From the NCBI GenBank assembly GCA_964625145.1, contig CAZVAQ010000049.1, positions 1 to 21,663 of the forward strand: a stretch of DNA of 21,663 bases, in the 5' to 3' direction. This document shows, one piece after another, positions 8,071-14,505 of this stretch. The notes beneath the pieces are model-generated. The model worked only from the letters and a program-made list of their open reading frames with translations, was not told where the DNA came from and made no database searches. How positions within the stretch are numbered: position 1 is the stretch's first letter; each line of letters begins with the position of its first letter. This DNA comes from CAYTRP01 sp964625145 (GTDB lineage Bacteria; Sumerlaeota; Sumerlaeia; SLMS01; JAHLLQ01). Position numbers and translations under genes: made by a program.

Positions 8071-9021
8071 GTGATCGTCCTGATTGCAGAAGATGACGAA
8101 GCGGTCCTGCAGTACGTTTCGCGATTTGTCTCCGCCGAGGGGCACCGTGTCATTGGATGCGAGGACGGGCAGGTTGCGTGGGAAAAGTTTGTTTCCGACG
8201 AACCCGACCTCGTCCTGACCGACTTGAACATGCCCCAGAAGTCCGGGCTCGAGTTGCTGGGCCAGATCCGCCATTCGGGCAGCATGTGCCCGGTGGTCAT
8301 CATGACCGGCCATGGCACCGAGGACGCCGCGGTGGAGGCCATCCGCCTGGGCGCGAACGAGTACCTCAAGAAGCCAGTCCGCGGAAACGAGATCCGCCAC
8401 GTCCTGCGCAAGTGCCTGGGTCAGGTCTTCAACCAGCGCAGCGAGCGCGAGGTGATGCTCAGCGTCGTGCATCACTCCCTGCGCCTGAACCTCCCCAATC
8501 AACTACACATGGTCCCAAGCGTGAGCAACTACCTGGTGCAGCACTGCGGGGGACTGGTCTCGCCGGATGAGATTGCCGGCCTGCGGCTGGGGTTGCACGA
8601 GCTGTTGATCAACGCCATGGAGCACGGCAACCTCGGGATCTCCTACGAGGAGAAGTCATCCGCCCTGCGGGAAGGCCTCGACCACTTGCGGGCCTTGTAT
8701 GAGGAACGCCTGAAGAATCCGCGGCTCCGCGCCCGGCGCGTCACGGTGGAGTTTGAGTTCGACGGCGCGAACCTGGAGTGGGTCATCACCGACGAGGGCG
8801 AAGGGTTTGACCACGCGAAATTGCGCGACCCGTTTGATGACGAGAACATCGAGTCGCAGCACGGACGCGGCATCTACCTCTCCCGCCTGCAGTTCGATGA
8901 ATTTCAGTTCGAGGATGGCGGGTGCCGCGTGCGCGTCCGCAAGCGCGTGAAGTTTCCCGGCGACAAGCAATCCTCCGAGCGGGTTCACCGTATCCCGGAC
9001 GAGATCTCCCGGTTCACCTGA
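8071..9021 (+). CDS. Response regulator receiver fused to RsbW-like ATPase domain
   Basis: This 316-residue cytoplasmic signalling protein joins a CheY-like receiver to a GHKL ATPase of the anti-sigma-factor kinase (HATPase_c_2, RsbW/SpoIIAB) type. Receiver residues are D8/D9, phospho-acceptor D51 (LVLTDLNMPQ), T79 and K101. The ATPase half (about 130-300) has the N-box ELLINAMEHGN (E177, N181), G1 box DEGEGF (D241) and G2 GRGIYLSR. There is no histidine phospho-acceptor region, so a sensor kinase is unlikely. A phosphorylation-controlled anti-sigma or partner-switch kinase is the likelier role. No RsbV, sigma factor or PP2C gene is adjacent. An in-frame GTG at 8065 lies only three bases past GAAGG, whereas GTG 8071 is nine bases past it, so I chose 8071. 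The stop overlaps the next start as TGATG. Confidence 0.88.
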   Translation: MIVLIAEDDEAVLQYVSRFVSAEGHRVIGCEDGQVAWEKFVSDEPDLVLTDLNMPQKSGLELLGQIRHSGSMCPVVIMTGHGTEDAAVEAIRLGANEYLKKPVRGNEIRHVLRKCLGQVFNQRSEREVMLSVVHHSLRLNLPNQLHMVPSVSNYLVQHCGGLVSPDEIAGLRLGLHELLINAMEHGNLGISYEEKSSALREGLDHLRALYEERLKNPRLRARRVTVEFEFDGANLEWVITDEGEGFDHAKLRDPFDDENIESQHGRGIYLSRLQFDEFQFEDGGCRVRVRKRVKFPGDKQSSERVHRIPDEISRFT

Positions 9022-9488
9022 TGCTCATGACCAACAGCTCGATCAACCGTGGCATCCTGTCGCGATGGGTGGTGGTGGTGTTTCTGATGGTGACCCTTGG
9101 CGCCTGTGGCGGTTGCGCCGAGCGGACCAGGACCAACCCGCGACCGGTCACGCGCCAGGCATTGCCGCCGGGCACGGTCCTGCGCGGCGATGCGTCCTGG
9201 TATGGACCGGGCTTCGCGGGCAAGCTCACCGCCAACGGCGAAACGTATGATCCGCGCGGACTGACTGCCGCGCATCAGTCACTACCCTTCAACACATGGC
9301 TGCGAATCACGAATCGCGAGTCGGGAGATTCAGTCGTGGTGCGGGTGAACGATCATTTTCCCGGCACACGCGGACGGGCGATAGACTTGTCGGAGGGAGC
9401 GTTTGAGCGCATCGCGCCGCTCAGCCGCGGCGTGATTCCCGTGGAAATCGTCGTGCTCCCCGGCGCGCCGGAAGGCGGGACGCGCTAG
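9021..9488 (+). CDS. rlpA: RlpA-like lipoprotein (putative septal lytic transglycosylase)
   Basis: This 155-residue lipoprotein has a signal ending in the lipobox LGAC (lipidated C29) and a double-psi beta-barrel (about 52-146). The conserved GDASWYGPGFAGKLTANGE opens the barrel. E74, H85 and D111 (VRVNDHFPG) have the same spacing as E120/H131/D157 of Pseudomonas aeruginosa RlpA, which cleaves glycan strands lacking stem peptides. It lacks the C-terminal SPOR domain of the E. coli and Pseudomonas proteins, so it would not find the septum by that route. ATG 9021 overlaps the upstream stop by one base, implying translational coupling; ATG 9027 is an alternative. Its stop shares CTAG with the stop of the convergent glycosyltransferase gene. 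Confidence 0.9.
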   Translation: MLMTNSSINRGILSRWVVVVFLMVTLGACGGCAERTRTNPRPVTRQALPPGTVLRGDASWYGPGFAGKLTANGETYDPRGLTAAHQSLPFNTWLRITNRESGDSVVVRVNDHFPGTRGRAIDLSEGAFERIAPLSRGVIPVEIVVLPGAPEGGTR

Positions 9489-10432
9489 GCGCGCCAATCC
9501 GGGTCCTGGCGCAGGATCATCCGGATTACAAACTGGGCGGATTGCAGCCGCTCCCAACGCCCGAGAATCAAGTACACCGGCAGCCGCAGCACCATGTCCG
9601 CAATCATCGTGGCCGACAATGCCATGCGGTGCGCGGGGCCGTGGTGCAGCCGCGTGTAGCGGACAAGGCTGCGATAGAGCTGGCGAAAGGCGAATTCCGC
9701 GCGCTTGCTTGCCGATGTGCCCTGGCGGTGGCGGATGGCGGTTCGTGGTGCCAGAACCACTTCATATCCCACGTCGCGCGCGCGGCGGCACCAATCGGTG
9801 TCCTCCGCGTAGAGGAAGTAGCTCTCCTCCATCAAGCCGATGCGATCGACGACATCGCGCCGCGTGGCCAGGCACGCGCCCATCAACCAATCGGTGCGCA
9901 GCATTCCACCAGTTGCGGATGATGTCGTGAACCTTCGCAGGCGTGTGAAGATAGACGCGAACATCGAATGTGTGATGATGTAGGATAATGGGCCGGGTTC
10001 GCTGTAGTGATTGAACTGTCGCATTCCATCGGCGTTGAGCAACCGGCATGCGGCCATGCCGATGCGCTTGTGACGCGTGAGGATACGGACCAGATCAGCG
10101 AGCGCTTCCGGCTCGGCCTCGCAATCGGGGTTCAGCAACATCTGCACCTCGCCGCGTGCTTGAAGCAGGCCCGCGTTGCACCCGCCCGCAAAGCCCACGT
10201 TATCGCGATGACGGATCAGCCGCACCCACGGGGCGTTCTGCTCCACCCAGTCGGCGGTGCCGTCGGTGGAAGCGTTGTCCACCGCGATGACTTCCATGGG
10301 AAAGGCCAGCGCCTCGCGGCATCGCTGCAGTGACGCGATCAGGGGTGGCGCATCTGCCTTGCCGTTCCAGAAGACGACAATGACGGACAACCGTGGGCGG
10401 TGATCCGCGCGGGCGTCATTCGAGTTCGGCAT
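9485..10432 (-). CDS. Family 2 glycosyltransferase (WbbL/rhamnosyltransferase-like)
   Basis: This 315-residue enzyme probably adds a sugar from a nucleotide donor to a cell-surface glycan at the inner membrane. The GT-A fold starts at once (LSVIVVFWNG), with VDNAST (D52), VGFAGGCN and the metal-binding NPD at 101-103. The late block YFLYAEDTDWCRRA, with the preceding GACLATRR, is characteristic of the WbbL-like rhamnosyltransferase group. A hydrophobic stretch near the C-terminus may associate with the membrane. ATG 10432 overlaps the end of lpxA by 17 bases, so the two are probably co-transcribed. Upstream in-frame codons are Arg/Ser/Pro-rich and not GT-like. Donor and acceptor cannot be read; O-antigen or lipid A decoration is suggested by context only. 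Confidence 0.9.
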   Translation of the reverse strand: MPNSNDARADHRPRLSVIVVFWNGKADAPPLIASLQRCREALAFPMEVIAVDNASTDGTADWVEQNAPWVRLIRHRDNVGFAGGCNAGLLQARGEVQMLLNPDCEAEPEALADLVRILTRHKRIGMAACRLLNADGMRQFNHYSEPGPLSYIITHSMFASIFTRLRRFTTSSATGGMLRTDWLMGACLATRRDVVDRIGLMEESYFLYAEDTDWCRRARDVGYEVVLAPRTAIRHRQGTSASKRAEFAFRQLYRSLVRYTRLHHGPAHRMALSATMIADMVLRLPVYLILGRWERLQSAQFVIRMILRQDPDWRA

Positions 10433-11255
10433 CGGGCGATTCGTGGCGAATGCGGCTGCGACTGCGAGCGGTGAGGACACCACGCTTCGAGGGCTGTTCC
10501 AGGAAATCGAGGAAGGCCAGGAGCTCGGCCGGCGTGTCGGGCTTGTCCGCCCACTCGGCCCGCACGATCTCAACGCCGCGCGGAATGCTCAGCCCCGCGC
10601 GGAAGATGGTCTTGTACGCCTTGCGCAGCGCCATGCGCGCGGCGGGGGAGACACCGGCCCGCCGCATGCCAACAATGTTCAATCCCGCCACAAACGCAAA
10701 GTCGCCGCGAATCATGGTGTACGGGGGAACATCGGCGTTCACGCCGCTCAGTCCGCCGATCATCGCGCCGCGCCCAAGGCGGCAGTACTGATGCACGCCG
10801 ACGTGGCCGGAGATGAACACACGGTCCTCAATGATGACATGGCCAGAGATCCCCGCGTAGTTGACCATGACGACATGATTTCCAACCTGGCAATCGTGAC
10901 CAAGGTGCGCCGAGACCATCAGGTAGTTGTTGTTGCCAAGGACCGTCATGCCATCGGGGTAGATGCTGCGGTGGATGGTGCAATGCTCGCGCAGGACATT
11001 GTTGTCGCCGATGCGCACGCCACTTCGCAGCGATGCATCAAAGCCCAGGAATTGCGGGTCGCTCCCGATGACGGCATAGGGGCCGACAACATTGCCCGCG
11101 CCCATGGTGACGCGCGCCGCGACATACGCGCCCTGTGCCAGGACGCATCGCTCGCCGATCTGCGCTTCCTCTCCCACGTGGGCATAGGCCCCGATCTCGG
11201 CGGTTGGGTCGATGCGTGCCGAGGGATGGACGATTGCAGTGGGATGAATGGGCAT
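10416..11255 (-). CDS. lpxA: Acyl-ACP--UDP-N-acetylglucosamine O-acyltransferase
   Basis: LpxA transfers a 3-hydroxyacyl chain from acyl carrier protein to UDP-GlcNAc, the first step of lipid A synthesis, in the cytosol. The 279 residues (E. coli 262) begin with imperfect hexapeptide repeats (left-handed beta-helix; IHPTAIVHPSARID). They contain the active-site block HLGHDCQVGNH (catalytic His equivalent to E. coli H125), then GVHQYCRLG and SGVNADVPPY. The C-terminal helical part includes NIVGMRRAGVS and AYKTIFRAGLS. The frame stays open for 258 codons upstream, antisense to the PHP gene, but homology begins at ATG 11255. No good Shine-Dalgarno is visible. It is unusual that lpxD, fabZ, lpxC and lpxB are not adjacent; the only partner is the GT2 gene. 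Confidence 0.96.
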   Translation of the reverse strand: MPIHPTAIVHPSARIDPTAEIGAYAHVGEEAQIGERCVLAQGAYVAARVTMGAGNVVGPYAVIGSDPQFLGFDASLRSGVRIGDNNVLREHCTIHRSIYPDGMTVLGNNNYLMVSAHLGHDCQVGNHVVMVNYAGISGHVIIEDRVFISGHVGVHQYCRLGRGAMIGGLSGVNADVPPYTMIRGDFAFVAGLNIVGMRRAGVSPAARMALRKAYKTIFRAGLSIPRGVEIVRAEWADKPDTPAELLAFLDFLEQPSKRGVLTARSRSRIRHESPDAELE

Positions 11256-11465
11256 GGAGGTCGTTTCGTCGGGAACTGGTAAAGCCGAGGTAGGCTCTGG
11301 GCCCGCGCGGGTCAATCCCGCCTTTGAAGGGCGAGGCGCCCGGCGGGCGGGCGCGGCGGAAATGCGGAGCGCCCAGCACGGTTTGATTTCCCTTCCCTTC
11401 GCGCCGAGCCCTGCGACAGGATTCCCCCTCTTGCCATCCCGGGCCGATCCGGTCAAGTTCAGCTT

Positions 11466-12134
11466 ATGTCCCAATACCTGTTCGACCTTCACTGCCATAC
11501 CGCCGAGCACAGTTATGACGGTCGCGCAACCCTCGCGGAGATCGTCGCGGGGCTGGTTGGGGCCGGGTTTCATGGCTTGGTGCTGACGGACCACAACTAC
11601 GTGTGGCCCGCCGAGGAGATCGCCGAATACCGCGCACAGCACGGTCTGCCGGCGGATTTCGTCATCCTTTCCGGTCAGGAGGTCCGCACCATCAACGACG
11701 GCATCGTGGTGGGCGACCTGTTGGTCTATGGTCCCACGCATCCCATGGCGGACGGCTTGTCGCCGGAGGATTGCCTGGGAGCGGCCCGGGAGACGGGCGG
11801 TTTTTGTCTGGCGGCGCATGTGGGCGTGCCGCGCATCGGGTTTCAGGAAGCGGCGGGGGACTATCCCATCGCCGGCCTCGAGGTTTGGAATGGGCGCTAC
11901 GGCCAGCGTGCCGCTGCCAAGGCACGGGGCTTTGCCGAGCAGTTCGGCCTGCCGTGCACCGGCGGGTCGGACACGCACTCGGTCCGGGATATTGCCGGAG
12001 GAGGGACTTTGTTCCCACGGCTGCCGCAATCGATCGCGGATCTGCGGGAGATGATCATGGCGGACGAATGCGAACCTTGGCGCCCGCGTTCGGGGCGTGG
12101 CCTGCTGAGCTGGTTATTGGGCTCGGAGGACTGA
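11466..12134 (+). CDS. PHP-domain metal-dependent hydrolase
   Basis: This 222-residue cytoplasmic protein has the metal-ligand pattern of the PHP (polymerase and histidinol phosphatase) family: DLHCHT (H9, H11), D18, LTDHN (D42, H43), GQE (E72), AAH (H118) and GSDTH (D169, H171). These normally bind two or three metal ions and hydrolyse phosphoesters. Family members include nucleoside 3',5'-bisphosphate phosphatases, histidinol phosphatases and phosphotransferases; the substrate here cannot be told. It lacks the insertion domain typical of the YciV/RNase AM type. It starts 210 bp from the divergent lpxA start. No clear Shine-Dalgarno precedes ATG 11466. A weak hairpin and T tract follow the stop. 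Confidence 0.88.
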   Translation: MSQYLFDLHCHTAEHSYDGRATLAEIVAGLVGAGFHGLVLTDHNYVWPAEEIAEYRAQHGLPADFVILSGQEVRTINDGIVVGDLLVYGPTHPMADGLSPEDCLGAARETGGFCLAAHVGVPRIGFQEAAGDYPIAGLEVWNGRYGQRAAAKARGFAEQFGLPCTGGSDTHSVRDIAGGGTLFPRLPQSIADLREMIMADECEPWRPRSGRGLLSWLLGSED

Positions 12135-12141
12135 CGCCCGC

Positions 12142-12160
12142 GCACCACGGGTGCTGTTTT
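12142..12160 (+). terminator. Weak candidate terminator after the PHP gene
   Basis: GCACC (12142-12146) pairs with GGTGC (12150-12154) around a three-base loop, followed by TGTTTT (to 12160), seven bases after the PHP stop codon. The stem is short, so the call is tentative. Confidence 0.35.
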
Positions 12161-12167
12161 CGTTGCT

Positions 12168-12185
12168 CCGCGGCCCGGGCCGCGG
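12168..12185. repeat. 18-bp perfect GC palindrome
   Basis: CCGCGGCCCGGGCCGCGG is a perfect palindrome between the PHP and BamE-like genes. As RNA it would make a seven-base-pair hairpin with a CCGG loop, but no T tract follows. It may be a transcription-end structure, a protein-binding site or chance in GC-rich DNA. Confidence 0.7.
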
Positions 12186-12224
12186 TTCATCATGGCCTGT
12201 CAAATCCGTGAAGGACTTCCATCC

Positions 12225-12515
12225 ATGCGACTGCTCGCCATCGCGTTGTTCTGCAGCTTGACACTTCTGGGCTCTGGATGTGCCAAGCCCGAGCGCCCGC
12301 ACAATTACCCCTCCACGCCGCAGGAAATCAGCACGGCCCGGGATTTTGTGATCACTCCGGGCATGCGCCGCAGCCGGGTGGAGTATGAAATCGGCCGCCC
12401 GTCTCACATCGGCCGCACCAAGGAAGGCGATGTGATTGTCCAGTACGAGCTGGGCAATTTCATCCGTTCCGTGGTTTACGATGACAAACAGCGGGTGATC
12501 GAGGTCTATCCCTGA
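12225..12515 (+). CDS. Small BamE/SmpA-like lipoprotein
   Basis: This 96-residue protein has an N-terminal signal ending in LLGSGC (C19), which suggests lipidation although Gly rather than Leu lies three residues before the Cys. The mature part has the pattern of the BamE/SmpA-OmlA fold: ITPGMRRSRVEYEIGRPS, then beta strands (VIVQYELGNF, SVVYDDKQRVIEVYP). BamE helps the BAM complex insert outer-membrane proteins, but many small lipoproteins share the fold, so the role is uncertain. ATG 12225 has AAGGA about ten bases upstream. An in-frame ATG at 12192 would add 11 residues ahead of the signal and is less likely. An AGTCAG/CTGACT hairpin lies just past the stop. Confidence 0.75.
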   Translation: MRLLAIALFCSLTLLGSGCAKPERPHNYPSTPQEISTARDFVITPGMRRSRVEYEIGRPSHIGRTKEGDVIVQYELGNFIRSVVYDDKQRVIEVYP

Positions 12516-12526
12516 GACGCGCGTTG

Positions 12527-12545
12527 AGTCAGACATGGCCTGACT
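12527..12545 (+). other. Hairpin after the BamE-like gene
   Basis: AGTCAG (12527-12532) and CTGACT (12540-12545) form a 6-bp stem with a 7-base loop, 12 bases past the stop codon. No T tract follows, so it could protect the 3' end or aid factor-dependent termination. The following sequence to 12787 shows no gene I can support. Confidence 0.35.
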
Positions 12546-12787
12546 GACGCACTATTTCTGATTCTGACACACTGGTGAGGTTATCATTCCGGGGTCGAAA
12601 ACGGTCCCGGGTGCTCCGTCTTGTCGCGCCTCGTGCACAAAACCGCGCATTTGGGCGCCGGGATAGGCCCTTTGGGACGGAACTTCCCTTGATTTTGCTG
12701 TGTCTGATCGATTGGACCCAATTGGTCTCGATTCTTGCATAGGAGTTGGACGGAGGCCAATTCGCAGCACAGGAAGGAGCTCCAGCG

Positions 12788-13006
12788 ATGGTACAAGCAG
12801 AGAATGGATCCAACCGCAGCAGCCGCGAGTCGAAGGCCTATGTTCGGATGGCTCTGATCCAGGGGGCGCTCTTGGCTCCCTCGGCAAGGGCATTGGGAGA
12901 GCAGTCCACTCTGCCCCTCTCGATCCCCGCCGGTCTGGCCCCTCGCGAACACGCCCTGCCGGATCTGGAGGGCGAAAAAAGACCCGGATCTGAGATCCGG
13001 GCCTGA
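12788..13006 (+). CDS. Candidate small protein, 72 residues, unknown
   Basis: ATG 12788 is preceded at eight bases by AAGGAG (in GGAAGGAG), one of the best ribosome binding sites in the window. The frame runs 72 codons with mostly G or C in third positions. The product is Ser/Arg-rich at its start, has a mildly hydrophobic middle (MALIQGALLAPSARAL) and a charged end. I recognise no family. The last codons and stop overlap the terminator of the opposing ABC operon (12975-13001), so either the C-terminus is constrained by the stem or the ORF is fortuitous. No clear promoter is visible. Confidence 0.35.
   Translation: MVQAENGSNRSSRESKAYVRMALIQGALLAPSARALGEQSTLPLSIPAGLAPREHALPDLEGEKRPGSEIRA
12975..13001 (-). 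terminator. Rho-independent terminator of the ABC operon
   Basis: Read on the minus strand, CCCGGATC and GATCCGGG form an 8-bp stem around a three-base loop (13001-12983), followed after TC by six Ts (12980-12975). It lies about 60 bases past the stop of the DUF4340-parvulin gene, the last gene of the operon. Confidence 0.9.
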
Positions 13007-13059
13007 AGCAGTTGCCATACATCCGCAACGTGTCACACCGCACAACATCACCGCCCCGC

Positions 13060-14505
13060 TCAACCATCCGGGGCGGTGATTCTCTTGATCAACACATAGC
13101 CGTAGACCGTCTCCACCACATCCGAGACCTCGCCGACCTCCAGCTCGAAGAGCGCGTTGGTGAACTCCTCGGTCATGTCCTCGCGCTTCACGACTCCGAT
13201 GGCGCCACCCTCCTGCGCGGTGTCGGCGTCGTCGGAATACTCGCGGGCGAGCTGCTCGAAGATTTCCGCCCCCTCTTCCTCGAGGCGCGCCTTCAGGCTT
13301 TCGGCCAGCTCCTTCGCCTCCTCCTGCGTGCGGCCGGTGACGGTGCTCTGCGGCGCGCCTTCCCAGGAGATGAGGATCTGCGCGGCGGCGACGTCTTCCT
13401 GGATTTCCTCCAGGATCGTCGTGCGTGTGGCGCGTTCGATGCCGCTGAACTTCCAGGAGGGGAGCGCGTAGGCCCAACCAGCGACACGGGCGTTGATCTC
13501 CTCGACCTCGGCCTGCACGTCCTCGGCGGACTTGATGTTGGGTTCCGCGTTGTTTTCGGGCTCCGGCAGGGACTCGGCGTAGCCTTCGCGCAGCCGTTCG
13601 TTGTAGCGCGCAACCAGGGTCATGTAAGTCTTGTCGCCATCCTTGCGCAGTTCGGATTCGATCTCCATGCCGTCGAAGGTCCGTGTGACCACACGCGAAC
13701 CGTCCGTCAAGTTCTCGAAGAATCCCTCCGCACGGCGCACGTCATCCATGTTCAGGCTTTGAAGGAATCCCGCCACGCTGCGGTCGCCGGTGACGCTGTC
13801 GCGCACGCGCCAACCTTCGCTGACCTTGGAGATGTTGAAGCTGTCCTCGGGTGATTCGGGGCGCGTCATGTGGAAGCTCGGTCCGTCGTGCAGGGAGACT
13901 TCCATGGAGCGGACGCGGTTGGTGGCGACGTTGATGATCTCGCGCGGGCGCCAGATGGCGACGGTGGTGCTGGGCGATGCGCCGGAGCGCACTTCCCAGG
14001 CCTGGGTCTCGTTGGCGCGGCGCACATAGATGGATTGGCTGCCGCCCGGGCCGCCTCCCCACTTGGTGTTGCCAAAGACAAAGGATTCGATGACCGATCC
14101 GCTGCCGTCCTTCAGCGTCACGCGGGTGGCGCGGGATCCGGCGGTTCCGGGCTCGTCCAAGCCGAGTTCGGGGAGCAGGTCCTTGTTCTGGGTCAGGCGC
14201 TGGCGCGCCTCCATGGTGCCGATGTGTGCCAACAGCTCGCCGATCTGTGATTCGTTGGCGCGGTATCCCTCGCTCTGCTCGATGATCCACTGACCCTTCT
14301 CATCCTTCTTCAGGGTCACTTCGCCGTCGGCATTGAACATCTCGATGTGTGCGACGCGCGTCATCTTGGCGGCCAACCCGTCGGTCAACCCCTGCGCTTC
14401 GCTGTGCACCGATGCCTTTGGCGTGTCGGGCCGGTCCATCAACAGGGCGACCGCGACCAGCGCGACGGCGATGATTCCGACGATCAGCAGTATCGACTTT
14501 TTCAT
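13060..14505 (-). CDS. DUF4340 protein with C-terminal parvulin-like domain
   Basis: This 481-residue membrane-anchored protein is the last gene of the ABC operon. MKK and a single membrane segment (4-23) place the rest in the periplasm. Residues about 48-350 match the DUF4340 pattern seen beside GldG-like ABC genes (ESQIGELLAHIG, LPELGLDEPG, VSEGWRVRD, WAYALPSWKFSGI). Residues about 374-476 follow the parvulin/PpiC/SurA rotamase pattern: AQILISWEGAP, a helix with EEAKELAESLKARL, LAREYSDD, GGAIGVV, MTEEFTNALFELEVGEVSD and TVYGYVLIKRI. The two usual parvulin histidines (in HILI and GYHII) read Q and V here, so activity is doubtful and a chaperone or binding role is more likely. ATG 14505 overlaps the GldG stop as ATGA. 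A terminator follows. Confidence 0.88.
   Translation of the reverse strand: MKKSILLIVGIIAVALVAVALLMDRPDTPKASVHSEAQGLTDGLAAKMTRVAHIEMFNADGEVTLKKDEKGQWIIEQSEGYRANESQIGELLAHIGTMEARQRLTQNKDLLPELGLDEPGTAGSRATRVTLKDGSGSVIESFVFGNTKWGGGPGGSQSIYVRRANETQAWEVRSGASPSTTVAIWRPREIINVATNRVRSMEVSLHDGPSFHMTRPESPEDSFNISKVSEGWRVRDSVTGDRSVAGFLQSLNMDDVRRAEGFFENLTDGSRVVTRTFDGMEIESELRKDGDKTYMTLVARYNERLREGYAESLPEPENNAEPNIKSAEDVQAEVEEINARVAGWAYALPSWKFSGIERATRTTILEEIQEDVAAAQILISWEGAPQSTVTGRTQEEAKELAESLKARLEEEGAEIFEQLAREYSDDADTAQEGGAIGVVKREDMTEEFTNALFELEVGEVSDVVETVYGYVLIKRITAPDG

Noticed and set aside
8922..9020. Longer start for the RlpA-like gene
   Set aside because: It would lie inside the receiver/ATPase gene and put 33 charged residues before a clear lipoprotein signal.
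11256..11465. Possible regulatory palindromes in the lpxA-PHP divergent region
   Set aside because: Several short GC-rich inverted repeats (such as CCCGCGCGGG) are present, but none has length, spacing or a promoter beside it that raises it above GC-rich background.
11256..12029. 258-codon N-terminal extension of lpxA
   Set aside because: The LpxA pattern starts at ATG 11255. The extension is antisense to the PHP gene and is a shadow frame.
12552..13067. 171-codon minus-strand frame downstream of the ABC operon
   Set aside because: Low-complexity Arg/Pro/Gly composition, no family, and it runs through the operon's terminator.
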